64,000 nt of DNA, taken from Poa pratensis. Lineage: Eukaryota; Streptophyta; Magnoliopsida; Poales; Poaceae. The stretch lies in the NCBI GenBank assembly GCA_947311845.1, contig CAMZMU010000040.1, positions 69,607,560 through 69,671,559 on the forward strand, in the 5' to 3' direction. Of this stretch, positions 11,678 to 23,620 are shown one piece after another. The position numbers were made by a program, and so were the translations under genes. Each line of letters begins with the position of its first letter. Positions within the stretch are counted from its first letter, which is position 1. The notes under the pieces were generated by a model, which searched no databases, was not told the DNA's origin, and saw only the letters and a list, made by a program, of their open reading frames with translations.

Positions 11678-13670
11678 GTCTCCCACTTGCACTAGAGTAC
11701 AAATTAATCTAGTTTACAACTTGGTAAAACCTTAACACCTATAGCAACTTGGTGCATGCTTGTCTCGTGGAAGAGGAATTTAGTCAACGGATCTCCCACA
11801 TTGAGATCTGTATGTATTGTGCAACACTTCTTTGTCAACTCGTTTGACATCATCCCGTATCTTAGGATAACGGTGAAATATATCATTGTCGATGGAGTGA
11901 GACTCGAAACTTCACGTAGCATGGGCTTTAAAAGTCTAAGAGATCTATTAAGGTGAACCACGCATGCTCGGGAAAACCGCTCAGTCCAATTACACTTGCT
12001 ACTTTTGAAGTAGCCATATATTCCTATACCTATGTAGATTATGCGACAGTGCATTCATATGCGACTTCGCAAGTTAACCATGTCTTTCTTCAAAAACAAA
12101 TGACTTTTCATGTATGAGATTTCTAGTCGTATGGGTCAGTGTCATAACTTGCATCATCGTAACCTTTTTACGGCAAGTTGTCTTTTTACTCTCACCCTAT
12201 ACCAGAAAATATCTTTAGTTCTTTTTAGACACTTAAGGATATACTTAACGTTTGTTCATTGATCCATCCAGGGATCACTCTAGAACCCGTTCTTCAACCA
12301 AGAACTTGGGTCACACCAAGTCGAGCTTTCAGTCTGACAGAATCTATGGCTGAGGCATAGAGGATGTCGGACATCCCTTTTTCTTTCAATAGCTATCGCT
12401 GAAATGCCAAGATAAACTTAATATTTTACCTAGTCATACAAGTAAGAACCTTTTCTTCGCTTGTTCTATTCTGAAACACTTCAGAATCTTAACCTAGGAA
12501 AATATTCCGACCACATGCTATTAAGCCCCTTTTGATCTATACAAAATATAGACCTGATGCCTAATACTCTTAACTTCACTCATAGAAAATTTAATCACTT
12601 AAATAATCATTTATATTCCACTAGAGGATCTGTATCATTCTCAATATGTCATCACATATAAAATTAGGAATGACACTTAGCTCCCACTTAAATACGCCAT
12701 CCGTATATATGACCAGGGATTTTTTTTTAGCTCCCACTCAAATATGCCATTCACATATAAGATCAAGAAAAGCTACTTAGCTCCCACTCACTTCTTTGTA
12801 AATGCAGGTTTCTTCAACTATTTTGGACGACTCCAAAATCGTTTGATCACATTATCAAAGTGAAGATTCCAGCTTCGATATGCTTGCTTCTGCCCATGAA
12901 TGGACAGCTGAAGTTTGCATACATGTTTAGCATCCTTAGGAGCAACAAAACCTACTCGTTGTACCGATTACAACTCTTCCTGAATGTTGCCATTAGGGAA
13001 CACGGTTTCCTTATCCATCTGTCAATTTCTCAATTTGAAATTGTCGTAATTGCTAAAACAATCCTAAATAGACTTAGGCATCACCACCTGAGACAGAATC
13101 TCATTGTGGTCAATTCTTGAATCAATCGAAACTGTTTTGTGACAAATCGATCATTATAGACGGTTACCTTTCCGTCAGCGTCTATTTTTTCATAAAATTC
13201 CATTTACTCTCAACGGCCTGGAGGCCATCAAGAAGATTTACCCAAGTCATTACTTGGTAATCGTACATGGATTTTATCTCGGATTATATATATGGCTCAT
13301 AGCCATTTCTCGGACTTAGGTCTACCATCGCTTCTTCGTAGTTCGTAGGTTTGTCATGTTCTATTAACATGACCTTCATAACAAGAATGTTCTACCATAT
13401 AGTGCGGAACACATTCTCGTACGATCTTAGTATGAGCTCAGAGCATCATGATCTTTATCATAAGCTTCCTTCCAGTTGCGGAGGACGATACCGGAACTGT
13501 TTCCGTCGCGCCACTCGATGCCCGGAGAGTGAGTTCATTAACTCCGTCTTGCTCTACTTTTCTTTCCCACTTATACCCTTGACAAGAAACTATTTATTGA
13601 GCAGGGTACGTTCCGGCAACAAATTTGCCTTTGTCGTGAGAAATGTATCCAACTGATTTCTTATACACTA
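11678..13670 (-). pseudogene. Copia-1 pol remnant: RNase H end and reverse transcriptase fragments
   Basis: The minus-strand frame at 11704-12054 ends with IHTDLNVGDPLTKFL, the C-terminal signature of Copia RNase H. At about 12790-12930 the minus strand reads CKLQLSIHGQKQAYRSWN, matching the Copia reverse transcriptase motif usually written SIYGLKQASRSW. The rest is saturated with stops and indels, so it is an old nonfunctional pol. The last bases, CACTA at 13666-13670, are the target duplication of Tat-2. Confidence 0.75.
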
Positions 13671-14167
13671 TGACGAGGTGTACCCTCATCAAATCCCATG
13701 GTTAAGGACCTAGGGTTGAGATTTATGGGAGAGAACGTGGTAGTACTGGTAGTTTCGTCGGCTGACAAGCAGAGGCAAAGATTTACCCAGGTTCAGGCCC
13801 CTCGGGTGGAGGTAAAGACCCTACTTCCTGCTTGTCTGTTACTGATCGCTGGAGATTATGAGGTTACAAGGTGGCTCCGGCGAGATGACGATCTCGCAAG
13901 AGCTTTGGTGGTTCGATTACGGCTTGGTCCTAGATCGGCACCCCTCCCAGCCTTTAAATAGGCTGGGTCTCGGGAGTTTGTAACCGACCTAGTTTACACA
14001 TAAGGAAAGTATAAACCGACTATGCCTATGTCCTAACTTGGAAGGTACTCCAACTTGTTGGGCCTCTCTTCCTGGGCTTCGAGTCGTATCTTCGCTATTT
14101 GGGCTTTTAGTCATCACGTGCACCAGGTACCCTCACGGTAGGGTACCCGAGATGTATATCCTTGTCA
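13671..14167 (-). repeat. 3' LTR of Tat-2 (497 bp)
   Basis: It starts TGACGAGGTGTACCC and ends ATATCCTTGTCA on the plus strand. It is bounded left by the duplication CACTA and right by GTAGCCCCCGAGTAC, which on the minus strand is the polypurine-like tract before the 3' LTR. Confidence 0.93.
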
Positions 14168-15547
14168 GTAGCCCCCGAGTACTTGTCTGACTAGAAGAAT
14201 CGGGCATGGACTCTTTCGTAAGTGCACGTCATATGCTTAGCATTATGTATATTATAATTGGAATTCCTGTATGAATAGCACATGTTGGCTATGTCGAGTA
14301 TTTCATCGACTGTGGTTTTTGCTTATGATGATCAAGGGATAATAGCTTAGCAGGCCCAGTTCACTCGACGGATCGGGACTGGTTAACTACACATTTGGGT
14401 AACACCTTACTAGCTTTCAATCAAACTCGAGTCCCCGGACTCGAATCTGGAACAAACTGGTCAGATTCGACTAGGCCGCGGAGGTCTTACTGAGTCGATC
14501 TGCAGTATAACTTTGAATTTTACCCAACGCGTCCGTCAGGATTTTTCATCATGTCTGCTGACACGGAAAGTATAAGGATTGACGTTGCGGGAACGGTCCT
14601 TAGCCCAGCTCGAAAGTTCGGCGGGTCTTACCTTTGCACTATGCATGCAGAATCCGAGGTATTTGCGACGGACGCAACTCGGGAATATTTCGAGTATGAT
14701 TTTACATATGAACATAGTCGATACATTCGTCGACTGATACTTTGACACCATTTTATCAGGTGCGCGACAGCGCTCCCGATGGGAGTAGCCCCCGAGATTG
14801 TGCTTTATTGATTGCAATGAAGGATAATCTCAAAACCATCTTTCCCTACATTTGTTAGCGAAGAAAACCCTTGCCATAATTCTATCGGGTGCGCGGCAGC
14901 GCTCCCGATGGGAGTAGCCCCCGAGATTGTGCTTTATTACATGTAATGGAGGTCTCAAAATCACCTGGTCATGATCATCTTTAGTCGAAGAAATTTTTGA
15001 TATGCTCCCGATGGGAGTAATATGTCTTTGATCGAAGAGACAGTCGAGTGACCATACACTCGACAAACAATCGAGTGTGTAATAAGCTTTAGGCGAACCC
15101 GACATCTTTTCCGAACAAATTTGCTGCAATGACGTCAGGGATGACGTTTTATGGCGACTGCGCCACCTGACACGCGGTGGCGTGCGCTATGCTGCGAGAG
15201 ATGGGACGTGACACGTCTTGTGGGCCCATTGTACAGCCGTTTGGACTGGATTTGACCGTTCAGGCACGATTTCTCCGGCCATGATGGTAGTTCCTAGATT
15301 CCCGTGCGTAGTGGGCGGAGTGGCCGGCGACGGTTGCCCTCCGTGGCTGCCACGTGTACGGTTAGATTTGCTTATGTGCCCACGATCTCGCATCGACGGT
15401 GCGGATTCTTTTGCTTTTGAGGTTAAAAAGGGGACGGCGGCGTAAATAGTGTTTTTACTTGCCATTTGCTCTCCGCCGCCGCTACTTCTTCTTCCTCCTC
15501 TCGCATCGCCATTGCCTCAGAGCAAAGCTTGTGCAACCACCACCGCG
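14168..15547. repeat. Noncoding region of Tat-2 with tandem duplication and repeated CCCCCGAG motif
   Basis: Between the 3' LTR and the antisense gene there is no supported coding sequence. Two tandem copies of about 70 bp with a period near 130 bp (about 14755-14825 and 14883-14950) share TGCGCG-CAGCGCTCCCGATGGGAGTAGCCCCCGAG. A third partial copy (CTCCCGATGGGAGTA) is at 15004-15018. The part from about 15120 to 15547 would be promoter and leader of the plus-strand gene. Confidence 0.65.
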
Positions 15548-18500
15548 ATGACGAAGCCTACCACCCGAAGGGGCAGGAGTGCTGCATCAGCGGACAGCGC
15601 CGCGGGAGCCGCTGCCATTGGCTTGAAGAGGGAGAAGGGCGCGTGGACCAAATCCACCTGCAGCAAGAGGATGCTCGCTGGCCTGCGGAACGACGGGCTG
15701 ATCCCTGAGGACACCTCTCAAGTTCGCCTCCCCGGTGCCGAGGTAATCCCGCGCCCAGGCCCCAATGAGCGGGTCTGCTTTGTTGATTTTGTGAACAGGG
15801 GATTCTCCTTCCCTGTTCACAACTTTCTTCGTGCACTGATGCACGTTTATGGAGTGCAATTGCACGATTTCACGCCCAATGGGCTTTTGCACATTGCGTG
15901 TTACTTCGTCCTTTGCGAGTGCTTCTTGGGCGTCGCACCCCACTTTGGTCTGTTCCGCCGCATCTTCAACGTCAAGCGCCAGCACAGCACCAAGGGACCT
16001 GGTGGTTTTGGAGTACAAGCTCGACCTGATGTCGAGTACTTCAAGATCAACTTCCTGGAGTCTGTGCAAGGATGGCGCCAGAAGTGGTTCTACATCAAGG
16101 ATGTGACCATTGGCGACCAAACCTTCGGGTTGCCTTCCTTTGACGCAGACGCCCTGGTGAAGAAGAGGCCATCATGGATTGCCCAGCCGACCGGAGTCGA
16201 AGCCGAAGAGGCTGACATTCTGATGGAGAAGGTGCTGAAGCTTCAGACCACTGCTGGTCGAGAGGTCACAGGGATCCATCTGCTAGCCATTATGGCCAAG
16301 AGGCGAGTGCAGCCTCTCCGAGCCCGAGTGCATGCTTTGTGGGCATATGGTGGGGCTTCTGATCCAACCCGCTCACGCGCAGTGGAGCTATCTGATGCGG
16401 AAGCGGAGAAGTTGGTAAGGAGCCTTACCAAGCTTACTGATGAAGATCCCTGCGAGATGAACTCGCCTGTGCCTCCTTATGAGACCAGCAACCCTCTGCC
16501 AGAGGTAACAGTTGATACTACATCTCAGTTGATATGTTATGCATGTGTGATGTTGAATCCTTTGTTGTTTATGTGTGCAGGGACACAAAATGTTTGAGTC
16601 AATGCCTCCCTTGCCAGAGAGCGGCCCAGTGCCAGACAATGAGCCACTCGAGGTAGATTCTGATGATGAGATGGCTTCACTCGCCACCGCGCACACGCCA
16701 GAAGCCGATGAGGGCGATGCTGAGGTGCAAGGCAAGCAGAAGCGGTCGCGCGACGAGGAAGACAGGACGGAGTCGATGACTACGCCACTCGAGGTTCCCC
16801 GATTCGCTCGCTTCCCCCTCGACCACCGAAGAAATCGCGCCCGAGCATGGGTGTGCTTGCACCTGGTCGATTGTGCGACCTTACTGAAGAGTAAGTATCA
16901 TGTGCATATGCTTTGTATGTTATGAATAATACCACCTTGTATACTTATAATGTGTGAAACAGTGTTTCCTCGATGAGGATATGCCTCCGCCACCTACGGC
17001 GGAAAAGAGCAGCGCAGCGTCCACTGCACGGACGCTGCCACCAGAGCAGCCGCCTACCCGGCGACTCCTGCCGCTACAGCCACAGCTACGCCACCCCAGC
17101 CGGAGGTTGCAGCAACTGAGAGTGGAGCTGCGGCTGCAGGTGTCCCTGCGTCGACTTCTTCCTTCTTGGAACACGTAAGTTTGTGCTTGCCAAAGTTTTA
17201 ATCAAATGCGAAATTTTTGCCTATACTCAGTTATTGAGTTGTGAATTTGCCCATGTCGTGTACTTAGGCGTTTGTGCGAGAGTTGCTGAAGGCTGGTGCC
17301 CAGTATGTGCACAAGGAGACTGAAGCCGCCACCCTGCAGCAGCAACTCGAAGTTGCAAAGAGTGCGTATCTTTTTATGCTATCACCACTTGTTGAGGGTG
17401 ATTTCTCTTGCAGCTACTAATCATGTGCATCTGTTTTTGCAGAGGCCGCCACTGAAGCGGCAGAAAATTTGAACAACGCCACCCGTCGAGTGGCTGATCT
17501 GGAGAAGAGGCTGAAACAGCCGAAGTTAGGGAGGAGTCGGCGATTGGTCGACTCTCTGCCGCCAGCACCAGCTTAACTGGTAAGAATTTTTGCTCTGTTC
17601 CTTAGATGTTTGAGGTTTCTGATATATGGTGCTGATTATTTTGCCCTTATGCTAGGCGTGATGGATGGCCCGACTGCTACTGGCAAGCAGAGCCTTGGCA
17701 CCTCACTTGATGAAAGTGTGGCTGTCTCGGAGGCCACCAGTAGCAGAGCAGGGGAGATGCTAACGCAGGCGGCGAGTGCCCTGGGCGCCCTCCATGGCAG
17801 CTTCTTCCCCGGCGAGGAGCTACCATCTTCCTTTGCAGAGCTGGTTGATCTATTCAAGCCTGAAGGGACTGCCGTGCTGACTTCAGTCGCGAGCAAATGG
17901 TAAGTGGTGCTCAGACTACTTTTCTCATGTTGCTCGCGCACGGAGTCGAGGCAGATTTTGACGCAGCCACAAAGAAGTTTCCACGGGGTCCTGATGGCAA
18001 AACCGTCGGGCTCGGCACTTGGATGGAAGCCGCCAAAACATATGCCCAACAGCTGGTAACAACTGTTGAAGAAAGGGCAGCCAAGGTCCAGGCGAAGAAA
18101 ACTTCCTCCAAGAAGTCGACGACTTAGCCAGTGACCCCTTTGTTTGACTAGGTCTAGGAATTGCGTCACTTTGCTTTTGCTATATGTAAATTATCAGACA
18201 TCGTATCTGTCTTGTTATGAAACATGAACTTCAGTGATCGGGAGGCGCAGCCCCCGAGCCTTTTGTTTGAGCTCTTTTATGCTTCCTTATGCATTGAATT
18301 ATTCTGACTGTAGAACCGAGCTTCTAAACCATCGACTGGCCCTGTTGTGGGTGGTTCTTCGAAGTCACGAAGCGTTAATGACCAGAAAATTATGGACTTT
18401 CTTCATCAAAAGCTTTCCGAAGTTACTCGCGAGCTGAAGGAAACGCAAGATGCGTATGCTGAGTTGCAGTCGAGGTCATCCCCAACTACAGAGCGAGAAG

Positions 18501-19142
18501 CCTTTTTGCTTGAGGAGTTGGAGAGAGTAAATCTGCAACTCGAATGTAAGACATTTTTGATCATCGAGATCTATTCTTTGCAAGGTGACTCGACTGGGCG
18601 ATGATGAGCCCTTTGCTTTTGCGCAGGTGTTTTTCTGACCCAATAAAGGAGGAGGCACGAATTCAGGATCGACTCGATGGTCATGCGAGTAGCACTGAGT
18701 ACTCCGCCCACCCCTTCTGGTCAGACAGGGCGAAGAGCGCCATTTTGGTAAGGCTTCTGGACCGGCTTGGCGCACAGCCATTCGACTGGAGACTTGCAGG
18801 TTGGCTTTATTTCGAGTCCACGAAGCTTTGTTTCCTTTGAATGAGCAACCACAGGGCCTTGTGGCTTTGCTGAAGAAATTTCGAAAAGGCAAGGCGATCA
18901 AGAAGTTTGTGCGTGAGCAACTGATTAGCGGGGCTAACGTTGCTCTTGCCTTTGTGCGATCGCACCTTCCGCACCTTGATTTGAAAAGGATTGCGATGGG
19001 ACCCGCACCCTTACCAGGTGGTGGTCCTGTGCCGATGGAGGAGCACTACCAAGAGACACGAGTGGACGCACTGGTCCTAATCCATCGTGTGCTGAAGGAG
19101 GAGGAAAAATGGACCGAGCCCAAGGAAGAACCTGTTGAGTAG
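15548..19142 (+). pseudogene. Antisense multi-exon gene of Tat-2 with Transposase_28-like N-terminal domain
   Basis: The proposed start is the ATG at 15548 (MTKPTTRRGRS). Exon 1 runs to about 16505 and encodes a basic N terminus. Then comes a domain with NFLRALMHVYGVQLHDFTPN and HIACYFVLCECFLGVAPHF, which I recognise as the 'putative gypsy type transposon' family (Pfam Transposase_28). Exon 2 starts after the AG at 16580 in the same frame (GHKMFESMPP) and is acidic. Further GT/AG-bounded exons lie near 16968-17175, 17268-17360 and 17442-17575 (coiled coil), then 17655-17900, and later pieces up to the TAG at 19140-19142. A frame change near 16975-17060 indicates decay. The gene faces integrase head-on. 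Its function is unknown. Confidence 0.72.
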
Positions 19143-19771
19143 GTTATGTGTATGGGGTGACTCCAAAGTGTAAAACGCAACACTTGTGATTATTGTACAT
19201 TATTTGTTTACATGTATGCAGCCCCCGAGCCTGTTGAGCGGGGTGTATGAAGCAACATGCTGTAAAATTAGGACTATCCAGCCCCCGTGCATTTTGAGTG
19301 AACTTGATAGAAATATTTTAGAGTATCAAACATAAGCTGCACAGCCCCGTATTCGTGTGCGGTTATGAATTTTTGCAGTACTTGAAGCTTCACTTGATGC
19401 TTCTAGGCTCAACTCCCGAATAATTGAGTGGGTTGAGCAACTTTTGTGTTTATGTATGATTTTTATGACCCAGCCCCCGAGTATTCGAGTGCGGCTGGGG
19501 TATTATGTTGTGAACAAGCAAACACATGCTTTTTGAGATAGCGCAGCCCCCGAGTGCTCGGGTGAGGCTAATTTTGTGAAATCAATTTATGCGAGTAGTA
19601 AGCAGGAGAAATATGAGGAATCATGAATTATATTCCATTTTGAATGTTAAGCTGCAGGCCGCCTCATTAAAAACCTTCCAGTCCCCTTAGGTACCCTGGT
19701 AAGGAAAAGAGCGCGTCTGAAACCTGCAGCTATCCGACATATGTGCCTATTACATTGTGCGACTGAGCAAT
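19143..19771. other. Noncoding spacer between antisense gene and integrase of Tat-2
   Basis: No coding sequence is supported here. At least five copies of CAGCCCC(C/G)(G)AG-like motifs occur (for example near 19220, 19280, 19472 and 19543). The end of integrase lies at about 19772. Confidence 0.55.
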
Positions 19772-20850
19772 CTAAGCATAGAAACGGCGCAGCTGCGCAA
19801 CGTTCCAAGGATTATGCGAGAGTTCTCCTGTCTTCGCGTGCTTCAGTCTGTATGCTCCACCACCAATGACCTCGGTGATGATGAAGGGTCCTTCCCATGG
19901 AGAAGCGAGTTTGTGCACCTTCTTTTGCTTCAGTCGAAGTACCAGGTCGCCAACCTCGAAGGACCTGGTACGCAGTCGACGGCTGTGATAGTTGCGGAGG
20001 TCCTGCTGATAAACAGCTGTGCGTGCGAGCGCCGTGTTACGTGCTTCTTCTAGCAAGTCGACTGCGTCTTCGAGTGCCTCGTCTGCATCTTCTTCATTGT
20101 ATGCTTCGACTCTTGGTGCGTTGAACCTTACGTCTGATGGCAGAATTGCCTCTGCGCCGTAGACCATGAAGAATGGAGTGAATTGCGTTGAGGCGTTGGG
20201 TGTTGTGCGTAGGCTCCATAGCACAGACGGAAGCTCTTCTACCCAAGCACCCGCAGCCCTTTTGAGTGGCACCAGGAGGCGCTTCTTGATTCCACTTGTC
20301 ACGAGCCCATTGGCCTTTTCGACTTGGCCGTTTGATTGCGGGTGCGCCACAGATGCATAATTGAGCGTGATATCTTGCTCTTTGCAGAAGGATTTGAATT
20401 CCTCAGCCGTGAAGTTTGTACCGTTGTCAGTGATGATGCTATTTGGCACACCAAAGCGGTATATGATGGATTTTATGAAATTGACTGCTGTAGCGGCAGT
20501 CGAACTTGTGATGGGTACTGCTTCAATCCACTTGGTGAACTTGTCGACCGCCACCAGAAGGTGAGTATGCCCTCCATGGGAGGATTTTTTGAGTGGCCCA
20601 ACCATATCGAGCCCCCACTGGGCGAAAGGCCAGGCCAATGGTATTGTCTTCAACGCCGATGCGGGTGCGTGCGGCTTTGTGGCGAATTTTTGGCAGCCGA
20701 TGCACCTTTTGACTATGTCCTCCGCGTCTTTGAGTGCTGTGGGCCAGTAGAAGCCTGCGCGAAAGGCTTTGGCTACGAGTGATCGACTGCTGGCGTGATG
20801 CCCGCAAGTACCTGCATGAATATCACGAAGGATGGCTTGGCCATCTTCAA
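19772..20850 (-). CDS. Integrase of Tat-2
   Basis: The domain is open and complete in one frame. The zinc-binding part has HAGTCGHH and RCIGCQKF (about 20690-20825). The core has GLDMVGPL and VAVDKFTKW, then ITDNGTNFTAEEF, then SNGQVEKANG, giving the D, D, E catalytic set. The C-terminal part has WEGPFIITEV and ends in WNVAQLRRFYA. The frame continues upstream into the second RNase H without interruption to 21250. It would insert the cDNA. The convergent antisense gene ends 629 bases away. Confidence 0.92.
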
Positions 20851-22050
20851 ATGCTATGCAACGCTGGAACATACCTGATATGCTGCGTTTGTAAAGTTCA
20901 CCGTTGATGACAGTGTATGCTTTAGATCGTCGAGTGACGCGTCTTGACTCTGTGAAGTCTTCGGGTACCTCGCCGCGGAGTATGTATGCGAGGAAGGGTT
21001 GAGTCCAAGTTGGCTCGATGAGGAGTACCTCGACTGGTGGGTCCTCTGTGCTAGGTGTTTTGCTCTTGGCTGGTGCGGCTGGTGCAGGAGTTGCCCGCTT
21101 CTTTTTGATTGATCTGTGCTCTATGCGCTCGAAGAAGACACCAGGTGGCACTGGTGCTTTGGTCGCACCAATGTTGGCTAACTTATCTGCTTCTTCATTG
21201 CTCTCACGCCCTATGTGCCGCAACTCGCAGCCTTCGAAGCTGCCCTCCATGATGTTGTACAGTCACGGTAGGCGATCATGTTATCTGCGATTGCGTCACA
21301 AGCCTTCATTGTTTGCTGCACCACCAGATTCGAGTCGCCGTAGATCATCAGTCGAGTGCACCCGAGGGCTTTGGCCATCCTCATGCCATGGATCAGAGCC
21401 TCATATTCTGCTTCGTTATTGGATGGGAACTCGAATCCCATTTGCAGTATGTAGCGGAGCTTGTCGCCTTTTGGTGATATGAGGATGACACCTGCGCCTG
21501 CGCCTTCGTTTTTCTTCGAGCCATCAAAGTACATAGTCCAGGAATTGGACACATCTGGTGCTCCTGGGAGCTGAGCTTCAATCCACTCGGTGTGGAAGTC
21601 GGGTAAAACTTGTGCTTTGATGGCCTTCGGGTAATCATACTTGATGTCTCTTGGTGCTAGCTCGATGAGCCATTTTGCTACTCGCCCAGTCGCATTGGGG
21701 TTTGTGAGGATGTCCCCGATCCCTGAAGTGCTGATTACAGTGATCGGGTGCTCGGAGAAGTAATGCGTCAGCTTCCTTGAGGACATGAACACGGCGTATG
21801 CCAGCTTCTGATAGTGCGGGTACCGCTGCTTTGATGTGGAGAGCACTTCACTCAAGTAATAGACTGGACGTTGTATGCTTTGGGCGTGTCCCTCCTCCCT
21901 GCGTTCGACCACTAGAACAGTGCTTACCACCCTGTTAGTTGCAGAGACATATAGGTATAGTGGCTCGCGTTCCTTGGTGCTACGAGGATTGGAGGGCTTG
22001 TGAGGACTCGCTTGAGGTCCGTGAAGGCTGCTTCGGCTTCTGGCGTCCAC
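20851..22050 (-). pseudogene. Dual RNase H region of Tat-2
   Basis: Next to reverse transcriptase (about 21600-21960) the first RNase H fold has LYLYVSATNRVVS and RPVYYLSEVLS but lacks the acidic catalytic residues. The second RNase H (about 21170-21546) has MYFDGSKKNEGAGAGV, NNEAEYEALIHGM, GDSNLVVQQ and, after a frame change near 21250, NEEADKLANIG. Its D-E-D-D set is therefore complete in sequence but split by one frameshift. A linker with TRRSKAYTVINGELYKRS leads to integrase. Confidence 0.85.
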
Positions 22051-22132
22051 TCGAACTTATCTGCTTTCTTCATCAGTCGATAGAACGGGAGTGCTTTTTC
22101 GCCTAGCTTGCTGATGAATCGACTGAGCGCTG

Positions 22133-22912
22133 CTACTCGACCCGCAATTTTTGCACGTCATGGAGCTTTGAAGGCCTTTGCATCGTCAAGATGGCCTGTA
22201 TTTTCTCCGGGTCCGCCTCGATTCCTCGAGCTGAGACTAGATACCCGAGGAGTTGCCCGGCTGGCACGCCGAACGTGCACTTCTTCGGGTTGAGCTTGAT
22301 GTGGAAGCGTTTGAGGTTTGCGAATGTCTCTCGCAAGTCATCGAGTAGTGTGTTTTCCTCTCTTGTGGTGATGACGATATCATCTACATAGACCTGGACG
22401 TTTCGCCCAATTTGCTTCTTGAGGCAATCTTGCATCATGCGCTGGTATGTTGCGCCTGCGTTCTTGAGCCCGAAAGGCATTGTGGTGTAGCAGTAGACCC
22501 CGAGTGGGGTTATGAACGCCGTTTTCTCTTCGTCTTCTTCCTTCATCCTTATCTGGTGGTAACCCGAGTAGGCATCCAGGAAGGACAAGCGAGCGCACCC
22601 GGCGGTGGAGTCGACGATCTGGTCGATTCGAGGTAGTGGAAAGTGATCCTTTGGACAACACTTGTTGAGTGCTGTAAAATCTACACACATCCGAAGGATG
22701 TCTGTGTGCTTCTTCTCTACGAGTACGGGGTTGGCCACCCATTGTGATTTCTTGATCTCTCTGATGAATCCTGCTGCGAGTAGCCTGTCGACTTCGGCTT
22801 CGACTGCAGTTCTTTTTGGGCCGGATATGCGGCGCATTGTTTGCTTGACTGGTTTAGCATCTGGAAGTAGCTGGAGAGAGTGCTCGGCGAATTCCCTGGG
22901 AATACCTGGCAT
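22133..22912 (-). CDS. Reverse transcriptase of Tat-2
   Basis: An open 259-codon stretch carries the whole reverse transcriptase signature: WVANPVLVEKK, MCVDFTALNKCCPKD, LPRIDQIVDSTAG, FLDAYSGYHQI, MPFGLKNAGATYQRMM, catalytic YVDDIVITT and KCTFGVPAGQLLGYLVS. No residue expected for catalysis is missing. It is separated from the RNase H frame by a small indel near 22130 and from the protease frame near 22950. Confidence 0.92.
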   Translation of the reverse strand: MPGIPREFAEHSLQLLPDAKPVKQTMRRISGPKRTAVEAEVDRLLAAGFIREIKKSQWVANPVLVEKKHTDILRMCVDFTALNKCCPKDHFPLPRIDQIVDSTAGCARLSFLDAYSGYHQIRMKEEDEEKTAFITPLGVYCYTTMPFGLKNAGATYQRMMQDCLKKQIGRNVQVYVDDIVITTREENTLLDDLRETFANLKRFHIKLNPKKCTFGVPAGQLLGYLVSARGIEADPEKIQAILTMQRPSKLHDVQKLRVE

Positions 22913-22975
22913 GTCTGCTGGACACCATGCAAATATATCCCAGTTCTCACGGAGGAATTCGACGAGCGCGCTTTC

Positions 22976-23620
22976 CTATGCGATAGGCAGACTCGACGAG
23001 ACATTGACTGTCTTGGTCGGGTCAGTCGGGTGCACCTGATGCGATCTTGTGTCATTGGTGGCATTGAATGCTCTGTCGACTGCCACCTTTTTGTGCTCTG
23101 GCATAAGTGTTCGATCGTTGGAGACCGCTAGATCAGCGAGTGTTGCTTCCATGCCAAACATCTCAGAGATTTTGCTGAATTCTCGATCACAAGAGTCAGA
23201 CTTTTGGAAGTTCCCCTTGACTGTGATTACTCCTTTTGGTCCAGGCATCTTCAGCTGGAGGTATGCGTAATGTGGCACCGCCATGAATCGAGCGAACGTC
23301 GGGCGTCCAAGTATAGCATGGTATTGTGACTTCCAGTCGACCACTTCGAACTCAATCGACTCTGTCCTGAAGTGGTGCTTGTCCCCGAACGTTACGTCGA
23401 GTTGTATGGTGCCCTCTGGGCTTATTGCTTTCCCTGGAACGATACCGTGGAAGGTATTTGAGGATCTTGGCAGGTTTTCGACTGACCTGTTCATTTTGCG
23501 GAGCGTATCTGCGAAGATGATGTTTATGCCGCTCCCACCATCCATGAAGACCTTGGACATGGCGTAGCCTCCAATTTGCGCGTCGAGTACCAGAGCAGAG
23601 TGCCCTGGCGAACAACCGAT
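22976..23620 (-). CDS. Retropepsin-like aspartic protease of Tat-2
   Basis: The catalytic loop is VFMDGGSGINIIF, followed by FHGIVPGKAISPEG, HAILGRPTFARF and LKMPGPKGVITV. DGGS in place of the usual D(S/T)G is shared with Tat-3 and looks like a family feature. The frame is open throughout. Its upstream boundary with Gag at about 23620 includes a frame change. Confidence 0.85.
   Translation of the reverse strand: MGCSPGHSALVLDAQIGGYAMSKVFMDGGSGINIIFADTLRKMNRSVENLPRSSNTFHGIVPGKAISPEGTIQLDVTFGDKHHFRTESIEFEVVDWKSQYHAILGRPTFARFMAVPHYAYLQLKMPGPKGVITVKGNFQKSDSCDREFSKISEMFGMEATLADLAVSNDRTLMPEHKKVAVDRAFNATNDTRSHQVHPTDPTKTVNVSSSLPIA

Noticed and set aside
13666..13670. CACTA at the Tat-2 boundary as a CACTA transposon end
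   Set aside because: It is the 5-bp target duplication, repeated at 27024-27028 beside LTRs with TG...CA ends.
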